Part shown: one piece after another, positions 1-7,000 of the stretch
How the letters are laid out: each line of letters starts with the position of its first letter
How positions within the stretch are numbered: position 1 is the first letter of the stretch
NCBI GenBank assembly: GCA_946887085.1
Contig: CAMPKG010000045.1
Span: forward strand, 1 to 14,269
DNA: 14,269 nucleotides
Direction of reading: 5' to 3'
DNA from: an uncultured Sphingobacteriales bacterium
GTDB lineage: Bacteria > Bacteroidota > Bacteroidia > Chitinophagales > Chitinophagaceae
Notes under the pieces: generated by a model
Told to the model about the DNA's origin: nothing
Seen by the model: the letters and a program-made list of their open reading frames with translations, nothing else
The model's database searches: none
Program-made: the position numbers and the translations under genes

Positions 1-447
1 ATCCTGTATACAGTTAGGCACTTTATGAACGCCATTGGTAGAAATAGCCTGACCTATTTTCTGATTAAAAGTAACATTGTTATATATCTTAAACCCACCT
101 TCGTCAACATTGCGTATGAATTTTACCGGCAGCATTGTTTCAGCATCGATGTATGTTTCATACCTGTCGCGCACTTTATAAAACCACTCATAAGATTTAA
201 GAGTTTTTCCATCACCGATTACGTGATACACCTTCTTGTTGTTGTAGTTCTCTAACGTAGTATGAAAACTGGCAAGACCGGCACCAACCCACAACCTGCC
301 CATATTGTAGAATACTTTGAAATGGAGCTTTTCACCCTCCTGGAAGCTGGTATTTTTTATCCCGCAGAAGTCTGACTGCGAATAGGCCTTGCTATACAAT
401 ACTAAGAACGTAAACAACAGGGTGCCGATTTTTCCAATACGCATCAT
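1..447 (-). CDS. DUF3108-family exported protein, C-terminus cut by window edge
   Basis: Reading the minus strand from ATG at 447 gives 149 uninterrupted codons that stay in frame to base 1, so the 3' end lies outside the window. The protein opens with a hydrophobic signal sequence (residues about 5-23, ending AYSQ), then FCGIKN and EGEKLHFKVFYN. The latter, together with RYETYIDAETMLPVKF and the terminal VPNCIQD, matches my memory of the Bacteroidota DUF3108 family of periplasmic or outer-membrane-associated beta-rich proteins. No biochemical function is established for the family that I can rely on. A second ATG directly follows (444). The gene lies 47 bp downstream of the flippase-like gene on the same strand and is probably co-transcribed with it. 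The family call rests on recognised motifs, not a search. Confidence 0.72.
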   Translation of the reverse strand, partial: MMRIGKIGTLLFTFLVLYSKAYSQSDFCGIKNTSFQEGEKLHFKVFYNMGRLWVGAGLASFHTTLENYNNKKVYHVIGDGKTLKSYEWFYKVRDRYETYIDAETMLPVKFIRNVDEGGFKIYNNVTFNQKIGQAISTNGVHKVPNCIQD

Positions 448-494
448 AGGAACAAATATCAGGATTTTTGTAAAAAAGAAGTTTTAAATAAATG

Positions 495-1436
495 TCAACG
501 GATCATCCGCATTCTTAATGTTAAAAGACTACCGATCAGCGCCGGGATGATGAGGTTGATAGCCCATACACCCACAGTTGCAGTCAGTATCCCGACGGTA
601 TTTTCGGAAAAATGGCCAAAGAGGAACATGCTTATTTGTCCGCGTTCGCCCAATTCTACAAGGGTTATTGAAGGAATAACGGCTATGATCCAGAAGAAAA
701 GCCCGGACATAAAAAACCCCTCGAGTAATGGTAGCTGAATGTTCATCCAACTGAGCAAAATCAAATACTGTGCCGTATAAATGCTCAGGCGCAGCATCGA
801 TATCATAAGGATTGTTAATTGTTCTTTCCCTGTGAACCTTTTAAGTAGTTGGCCATAGATATTAAAACGGCGCAGCCATTTGATCTTTTCAATGATCGGC
901 ATCCAGAGTTCAAAGCTCCAAAACAGAATGGCTAATGCCACCGTTGAGATAGTGCAAAAGATCAGCACCACCATCTGCAAAGTGCCTGGGAAATGCGTGT
1001 TAAAATACAGCAAACCGATAAAGCCAAACAAGAAAAGCGCCAGCATTTGTGCGAAAATGCCGAGTATCGACACGCTGATAAGCCGGAACGTGTTTTTCTT
1101 CTTTAAGTAAAGGATGCGGCCCGGGTACTCGCCAATACGGTTAGGAGTGACTATCGACAACGCTATGCCGGCCAGCACACTTTCCAGTGCTTTCCGATAA
1201 CCGAGTTGCTGGGCAGAGCCAGCCAGCAGGCGCCATTTAAATCCTTCGAGCGCAATGTTCAAAGGCATCAGCAAAATGCAAAACCAGAGCAGGTAAACGG
1301 GCCCGGTGTTCCAAATAGCATCACTACCTATCTTTCCCAGCTGCTTTTGTATCTGCAGATAGATACCCCAGAGCAGTAGTGCTGAAATGACGCCACCAAG
1401 CAAATAGTTGAGCCATATTTTCTTAGTTTTGTTCAA
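495..1436 (-). CDS. Flippase-like integral membrane protein (LPG-synthase TM / UPF0104 type)
   Basis: A 313-residue polytopic membrane protein. Hydrophobic segments are visible at about 11-28, 47-62, 84-97, 118-145, 153-173, 207-229, 238-260 and 282-307. The sequence TPNRIGEYPGR (97-107), between the third and fourth segments, is the type of conserved polar loop seen in the transmembrane half of lysylphosphatidylglycerol synthase and the related UPF0104 family; ELGERG (261-266) is a second conserved-looking polar motif. The soluble aminoacyl-transferase half of MprF (full proteins are roughly 840 residues) is absent, so lipid lysinylation should not be inferred; lipid flipping is only the family guess. 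The start must be TTG at 1436: an in-frame stop lies about 30 bp upstream and the first internal ATG is residue 57, which would remove the first transmembrane segment and most of the second. It probably forms an operon with the downstream DUF3108 gene. Confidence 0.78.
   Translation of the reverse strand: MNKTKKIWLNYLLGGVISALLLWGIYLQIQKQLGKIGSDAIWNTGPVYLLWFCILLMPLNIALEGFKWRLLAGSAQQLGYRKALESVLAGIALSIVTPNRIGEYPGRILYLKKKNTFRLISVSILGIFAQMLALFLFGFIGLLYFNTHFPGTLQMVVLIFCTISTVALAILFWSFELWMPIIEKIKWLRRFNIYGQLLKRFTGKEQLTILMISMLRLSIYTAQYLILLSWMNIQLPLLEGFFMSGLFFWIIAVIPSITLVELGERGQISMFLFGHFSENTVGILTATVGVWAINLIIPALIGSLLTLRMRMIR
1424..1431 (+). promoter_or_regulatory. Candidate Bacteroidota -7 box for ruvC
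   Basis: TAGTTTTG matches the Bacteroidota TAnnTTTG -7 consensus at every fixed position and ends 16 bp before the ruvC TTG start, which would leave a leader of roughly 10 nt. No TTG element sits at a good -33 distance (one at 1408-1410 is too close). The box lies inside the first codons of the divergent flippase-like gene. The call is inference from the motif match and its position. Confidence 0.42.
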
Positions 1437-1447
1437 TCGATCATCTT

Positions 1448-2035
1448 TTGCAGCAGACTTCCAACGTCATATTAGGTATTGACCCAGGCACGCTCGTTAT
1501 GGGCTATGGCCTCATTGCTATCGACAAAAATAGTGTTTCAGTAGTGGAAATGGGCGTGTTACAGCTTTCGAAGAATAAAGACCATGCAGAAAGGCTGGAA
1601 CTTATCTTTAAAAAGATGGAAGCTTTGATAAAGCATCACAAACCGATGGCCGTCGCCATTGAAGCACCCTTTTTTGGCAAGAACGTGCAAAGCATGCTGA
1701 AGCTAGGCAGGGCGCAGGGGGTAGCGATAGCTGCTGCCATGATGCACGGTTTGCAAGCTACCGAATATGCTCCCCGCAAGGTAAAACAGTCTGTGACCGG
1801 CCGGGGCAATGCCACCAAAGAGCAGGTTTGGCATATGCTGCATCATATTCTGAAATTTGAGGATGATGTACGCTTCATGGACGCAACAGACGCCGTAGCT
1901 GTTGCGCTTTGTCATCATTATCAAAGCAGGAAACCCGGAGGCGAAGAACCGGCCAAGACAGTGCGGCGTGCCACCAAGCAAAATAGCTGGGGCGCCTTCA
2001 TTTCAGCCAATCCCGGAAGGATAAAATTACCCTGA
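1448..2035 (+). CDS. ruvC: Crossover junction endodeoxyribonuclease RuvC
   Basis: RuvC is the dimeric Mg-dependent nuclease that resolves Holliday junctions made by RuvAB during recombination and repair. All four catalytic acidic residues are present: D12 in GIDPGT, E72 in AIEAPF, and D145 and D148 in MDATDAVAVAL, corresponding to E. coli D7, E66, D138 and D141. The sequence LKLGRAQG (85-92) is also typical. Length is 195 residues, longer than the E. coli enzyme because of a basic tail after about residue 160 ending in ISANPGRIKLP; similar tails are common in this phylum as far as I recall. The start is TTG at 1448: the frame is closed by TAG at 1424-1426, there is no ATG before catalytic D12, and the first ATG (residue 18) would destroy the active site. 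No other ruv gene is in the window. Confidence 0.96.
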   Translation: MQQTSNVILGIDPGTLVMGYGLIAIDKNSVSVVEMGVLQLSKNKDHAERLELIFKKMEALIKHHKPMAVAIEAPFFGKNVQSMLKLGRAQGVAIAAAMMHGLQATEYAPRKVKQSVTGRGNATKEQVWHMLHHILKFEDDVRFMDATDAVAVALCHHYQSRKPGGEEPAKTVRRATKQNSWGAFISANPGRIKLP

Positions 2036-2046
2036 CCTGGTAGCAT

Positions 2047-2088
2047 TTGCAGGTTGCATCTATTATTTATATATTGCAAAAAGTTGCA
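2047..2088. promoter_or_regulatory. Cluster of four TTGCA motifs upstream of the response regulator
   Basis: In the 142-bp gap between ruvC and the response-regulator gene, TTGCA occurs at 2047-2051, 2054-2058, 2074-2078 and 2084-2088. The last two are exactly 10 bp apart (one helical turn), and the final copy extends into the palindrome TTGCAGCAA. OmpR-family regulators typically bind direct repeats about 10-11 bp apart, so this could be an autoregulatory operator. That is inference; short AT-rich motifs recur by chance. No convincing -33/-7 promoter was found here. The best -7 match, TACTTTTA at 2141-2148, lacks the final G. Confidence 0.3.
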
Positions 2089-2177
2089 GCAATGGGCCTC
2101 GTTGCTGAAACAAAGAATTCCTGATATTGACGCATAATATTACTTTTATGTAATAATTGCTGAGAAAAGACTGAGTT

Positions 2178-2882
2178 ATGGCCGCACAAAAAGCAAGAAT
2201 ACTACTGGTTGAAGATGATCCTACGTTAAGCTATGTGATTAAGGACAGCCTCCAGAACAACGGCTATGAGGTAGTACATTGCCCTGATGGTGAGAGTGCG
2301 TGGCAGCAGTTTACTAAACGCAGTTTTGATATTTGCCTGTTAGACGTTGTGCTTCCTAAGAAGGACGGTATGGCCCTGGCAAATGACATCAGGAAACAAA
2401 ACGAGAGAATTCCCATACTCCTGCTCACTTCGAAGTCTATGGATGACGATAAAATAGCGGGATTTAAAAGTGGCGCGGATGATTACATCACCAAGCCGTT
2501 CAACATGCAGGAGCTGTTGTTGAGACTGGAGGTCTTCCTGAAGCGAACAATGAAGAAGGATGATGGTGCGCCAAAAGAATTCAAGATCGGCAACTTGAAT
2601 TTCGACTACACAAATCTCCTGTTACATAGTGGCAACACCGAGCATCAGCTCACGCAACGCGAAGCTGATCTTATCAGGTATCTTTGCATTAATGCAAACC
2701 GGGTATTAAAAAGGGACGAAATACTATTGAATGTGTGGGGTCGCGAAGACTATTTCCTGGGCCGGAGCATGGACGTGTTCATCACAAAAGTGCGCAAATA
2801 CCTGAAAGGAGAGCCTGGGGTGGAATTGCAAACCATTCACGGAATCGGGTTCAAGTTTGTATATCCCGAGTCGAAATCATAA
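2178..2882 (+). CDS. OmpR-family response regulator (RprY-like), orphan
   Basis: A 234-residue two-domain transcription regulator. The receiver domain (about 6-123) has the acidic pair D13/D14, phospho-acceptor D56 in CLLDVVLPKKDG, T84 in LLLTSK and K106 in ITKPF, so phosphorylation by a histidine kinase is expected. The winged-helix DNA-binding domain (about 135-230) has LTQREADLIRYL, the recognition-helix region GRSMDVFITKVRKYL and the wing IHGIGFKFV. SMDVxITKxRKYL and the overall length resemble Bacteroides RprY, which is why I call it RprY-like. No sensor kinase flanks it, so its partner is elsewhere on the genome. ATG at 2178 gives the expected N-terminus just before the first beta strand. 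Transcription is probably ended by the hairpin that starts 4 bp after the stop codon. Confidence 0.93.
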   Translation: MAAQKARILLVEDDPTLSYVIKDSLQNNGYEVVHCPDGESAWQQFTKRSFDICLLDVVLPKKDGMALANDIRKQNERIPILLLTSKSMDDDKIAGFKSGADDYITKPFNMQELLLRLEVFLKRTMKKDDGAPKEFKIGNLNFDYTNLLLHSGNTEHQLTQREADLIRYLCINANRVLKRDEILLNVWGREDYFLGRSMDVFITKVRKYLKGEPGVELQTIHGIGFKFVYPESKS

Positions 2883-2886
2883 ACAA

Positions 2887-2911
2887 AAAGCCTGAACATT
2901 GTTCAGGCTTT
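2887..2911. terminator. Bidirectional intrinsic terminator between convergent genes
   Basis: A perfect 11-bp inverted repeat (AAAGCCTGAAC / GTTCAGGCTTT) with a 3-nt loop lies just after the response-regulator stop codon and 28 bp past the PorP-gene stop codon on the other strand. Read on the minus strand, the stem runs into TTTTTGTTT, a good U-tract for ending the adhesin-PorP operon. Read on the plus strand, the tail is TTTGTTATTCTT, weaker but acceptable. The compact GC-containing stem and the placement between two converging genes make this a confident call. Confidence 0.88.
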
Positions 2912-2939
2912 GTTATTCTTATCCCATACTGCGGTTAAC

Positions 2940-4031
2940 TTAATCATATTGTAGTGACGAAGGCAGCATTTGCTCAAACTGTGGACAGCGTGTCTGGCTA
3001 CCGGGGGCGTCTGATGCATTAAACACTCCCCGTGTGAATAACGATATTTCAAATCCGCCCATTCCTTCACTTGCCGGGCGAAGTTTCGAGGTGTTGACAT
3101 CATAAGAAACAGTAACTGAATAAGTCTTGTAATCCATCTTAACCGTGGGAATGATGGCATCTTTGAAACGGACGAATGTGCCCACATATAAAGTAAATGG
3201 CACAGCATTGTACTGTTGAATATTTTTCCAGCTAACCATCGCACCCAGCATCGTTTCTTTATAGGGATTTTGGGTCAGGTAATTAAAATGGCCAGTCAAA
3301 CCATACTGTTCATTAATATGCCAGCGGAACCCTGCGTTAGCCGTATACTTGGTATTTAACCTGATCAGCGTTTCGGACCCATTGAAAGCATGCTTTGGTT
3401 TGGTGACGTGGAAGCCTGCAGCGCCTATATAATAAGTCACCTGGTTGTTTGGACCTGCCGAACTATTGTAGCTGAGGCCTGCCGACAGATCATAGTTCTG
3501 GATGACCGTATTGTTAATGTTCTCCATAGTTGCATTGGCAGGATCATAAGAACCGCCAACATACTGAGTGCTAAATGTTGCTTTACTCAGGTCTATAGAA
3601 CGCTGAATATAACCGCCGGCAAAACCTACGGAGAGGTAAGTATTATGGTTGTCTTCAATGGCCTTGTTGTAGTTGATAGCGGGGTATACCTGCAAGCTGT
3701 TGAAATTGATAGTGCCTGCTTTATCGTAAGTGGCAGTTACTCCGAAACTCAGGTAGTCACCCACGCCCCGGTTAATAAGTATTCTGCTTTCTGCTGAAGC
3801 AAGAACCGTTGTAAATGGCACAGAGATATTGCTCCACTGCTGACGATAATTGACGCCAGCTTTATAATCTCCGCTGAAAATGCCTGTTAATGCGGGGTTT
3901 CGGAGAATGGCATTCTCATAAAACTGCGAGAAGTGGATATCCTGTGCAGATGCTGATCCTGCGGACACCATTGCTCCAAACATGCTTGCAATCAATAAAA
4001 TTCTTTTCATACGCTTTTTTTGTTCGTTCAT
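2940..4031 (-). CDS. PorP/SprF-family type IX secretion outer-membrane protein
   Basis: PorP/SprF proteins are outer-membrane beta-barrel proteins of the T9SS; those encoded beside proteins with type-B sorting domains are needed for secretion or surface attachment of that cargo, as for SprF and SprB in Flavobacterium. Here a signal peptide (MKRILLIAS through SASA) is followed by the family hallmark QDIHFSQFYENAILRNPA at the mature N-terminus, then alternating beta-strand sequence and a late GGFEISL motif. From memory, most relatives end shortly after CPxF; this one has CPQF and then 11 more residues ending in Asp. The frame is open to a GTG at 4034. ATG at 4031 is 7 bp past the adhesin stop codon, and ATG at 4010, with an A-rich leader and a more canonical short signal-peptide n-region, is an equally good start. 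Co-transcription with the adhesin is very likely. Confidence 0.9.
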   Translation of the reverse strand: MNEQKKRMKRILLIASMFGAMVSAGSASAQDIHFSQFYENAILRNPALTGIFSGDYKAGVNYRQQWSNISVPFTTVLASAESRILINRGVGDYLSFGVTATYDKAGTINFNSLQVYPAINYNKAIEDNHNTYLSVGFAGGYIQRSIDLSKATFSTQYVGGSYDPANATMENINNTVIQNYDLSAGLSYNSSAGPNNQVTYYIGAAGFHVTKPKHAFNGSETLIRLNTKYTANAGFRWHINEQYGLTGHFNYLTQNPYKETMLGAMVSWKNIQQYNAVPFTLYVGTFVRFKDAIIPTVKMDYKTYSVTVSYDVNTSKLRPASEGMGGFEISLFTRGVFNASDAPGSQTRCPQFEQMLPSSLQYD

Positions 4032-4038
4032 CACATTA

Positions 4039-7000
4039 TTATCTTACAAGAGAAATGTCTCCTTTTATTTCAACTGGTTCACCGGATTCGCAAACCGCAT
4101 TTACTATATACACAAATACATCCGGTTTTAACGGTTCGTTTTTGAATTTGCCATCCCACCCCGCAGCAGCATTATTCAACGGAATATTTGCCGCGTCGAA
4201 AATCAGCTCACCCCAACGGTTAAATACCCGGAATCTCTGAACCGAAGAAATTCCCTTTCCCTGAGGGTAGAATCTGTCATTGACACCATCACCGTTTGGC
4301 GTAAAGGTATTAGCAATGAACAGTTGGTTTGCGTCGCACGACACTGTTACGTTCACATCGTCCGAAGCTGTGCATCCCCACTCATTCGCTACGGTCACTA
4401 TAAATTTTGTCGTTTTCATCATCGTCGCTACGGGATTAGCGCAATCTGTGCAACTTAGGTTTTCAACAGGCGTCCATGTGTAAGATTTAATACCGGTACC
4501 TAAGGCATTTAACTGCACGGTGTTACCTGCAATGGATGTTTGATCAGGTCCGGCGTCCACAGTCGGCAGACCGTGTACATTCACGGTGATTTTCGCGGTA
4601 TCTGAGAAACAATCGCCCTGGCGAATGATCAAAGTATAAGTTGTTGTGTTACCTGGTGACGCGAGGGGATTAGCAACTGAACTGTTGCTGAGACCCGTTG
4701 CGGGTGTCCACTGATAGGAAGATCCGCCACTGGCAGACAATTCCACCGATTGGCCAATACATATGTGTTTATCATCGCTTGATGAAACGGGGTTCTTTTT
4801 GATTACTGTCACATTTACCCCATCGGAATCGCTACAACCATGTATGTCCACACCTACTACTTTATAGCTGGCGTTTTCAGATGGACCAGCAACGGTGTTG
4901 GCACAGTTGGTACAGGATAATCCATCTGATGGTGACCACGTATATGTCGAAGCTCCGGTAGCGGTAAGTGTAGTTGATGATCCGTGGCAAATGCTTACAT
5001 CGGTTCCTGCATTTACATCAGGCGTCTGGTGAATGGTTACCGTTACCGAATCGGTTGCTGTGCAGCCATTGGCGCCATCGCCGGTCACCCTGTAAGTTGT
5101 CGTAACTGTTGGTGAAGCAGCAGGGTCGGCACAGGTAACACACGAAAGGCCGTTTGCAGGGCTCCATGTGTAAGTCGATCCGCCGGTCGCCTGGAGCGAA
5201 ACACTGTTGCCGGCACAAACTGCCTGGTCATTACCAGCATCAACATTAGGTTGAGGTAGTACAGTTATGGACACCTGCGCGGTGTCGCTGCAACCGTTGG
5301 TGATGCCTGTTACAATGTACTTCACAGTATTGCCGGGCGTTGCTGTTGTTGTAGCGCAGGTATTACACGAAAGATTGAGGGCTGGTGACCACGAGTAGCT
5401 AGTTGCACCGGCAGCGGTCATCGTTGTGCTGGTTCCCTGGCATATAGTGTCGTCTGTTGAAGAGGCTGTTACATTTGGTATTGCGTTAACTGTTACAATA
5501 ACCGAATCTTTGTTGCTGCAACCATTACCATCCATACCGGTAACAATGAATTTTGTTGTAGTGCCAATTGTTGCAACGGGGTTGGCACAATTGGTGCATG
5601 AGAGACCCGCAGATGGCGTCCATGTATAAGAAGTGGCACCGGTTGCCTGTAGTTGTGCAGTACTGCCGGCACAGATGCTCTGGTCGTTGCCCGCATTAAC
5701 ACTGGGCAATGGATTTACATTAACAGCAACCTGCGCGGTGTCGCTGCAGCCGTTGGTAGTGCCGATAACGGTATAGGTAGTAGTCGTTGCCGGAGTTGCT
5801 ACAGGATTGGCGCAGCTGGTGCAAGACAAACCTGAAGAAGGACTCCAGGAATAATTGGTGCCGCCCGTTGCCTGCAACTGTACAGCCCCTCCCGCGCAAA
5901 TCGTTTTATTAGTTCCCGCACCTACGTTAGGTTGCGGTTTCACCGTTATTGTTACCTGCGCTGTATTTACGCAGCCATTTGTGCTGGTTCCTGTAACGGT
6001 ATAGGTAGTAGTCGTTGCCGGATTTGCTACGGGATTGGCGCAGGTAGTGCATGAGAGGCCAGTTGCCGGAGACCATGAATAAGTGGCTGCTCCCGAAGCA
6101 GTAAGTGTTACAGAAGATCCGATGCAAATGCTTTGATTCGCGCCTGCGCCGACATTGGGCAATGGATTTACTGTCACAGTTACCTGGGCAGTATCCTTAC
6201 AGCCGTTGCCATTGGTGCCAATAACCGTGTATGTCGTTGTGGTCGTTGGAGTCGCAACGGGATTTGCACAATTGGTGCAGGATAATCCTGTTGCCGGTGA
6301 CCATGCATAGGTGCTGGCACCCGTCGCCTGTAGCTGAGCCGATGCGCCAATGCAAATGCCCTGGTTATTTCCCGCATTTACTGTTGGTTGGGGATTTATG
6401 GTGACTGTTACCTTACCCGTATCAATGCATCCATGCGAGTTAATGCCCGTTACCACATAAGTGGTAGTTACCGATGGCCCTGCTTTGGGATTTGCACAGG
6501 TCGTGCAGGACAAGCCTGTGGCAGGACTCCATGAATATGATACGGCACCGGTTGCGTGCAATTGCAGGGAATCGCCGATACAAATGCTCTGATTTGGTGC
6601 AGCGCTTACATTTGCGGCAGGGTGCACAGTAACTGTAACTAAAGCAGTGTCAGTACATCCGTTTGTGTCAATACCTGAAACAAGATATGTCGTTGTAGTC
6701 ATAGGGCTGGCCTTCGGGTTCGCACAATTTGTGCAAATCAGCCCTGTTGCGGGCGACCATATATAAGTAGCAGCGCCTGACGCTTGCAGTTGCGTGGTAT
6801 CGCCAGGGCAAATAGCGGGATTATTCCCCGTATTGATGGTGGGTGGCAGGTTAACCTTTACCGTCACTATGTTTGTATCCTTACAGCCATTACCATCCGT
6901 ACCAATCACGGTGTAAACAGTGGTTGCGCCTGGGTTTGCAGTAGGATTGGCGCAGGTGGTACATGAAAGTCCCGAAGCTGGCGACCATACGTAGGATGTG

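Noticed and set aside
495..1436. Full MprF-type lysylphosphatidylglycerol synthase
   Set aside because: Only the membrane half is present; the soluble transferase domain is missing and the length fits stand-alone flippase-like proteins.
2036..2055. ACCTG/CAGGT inverted repeat after ruvC as a terminator
   Set aside because: The stem is only about 5 bp and no T-tract follows.
2141..2148. TACTTTTA as -7 box of the response-regulator gene
   Set aside because: It lacks the final G of the consensus and has no -33 partner at a suitable distance, so I did not list it as a promoter.
3390..3797. Plus-strand open frame of 135 codons opposite the PorP gene
   Set aside because: It is antisense to a well-supported gene, has no recognisable domain and no promoter or start context; it is a shadow of biased codon use.
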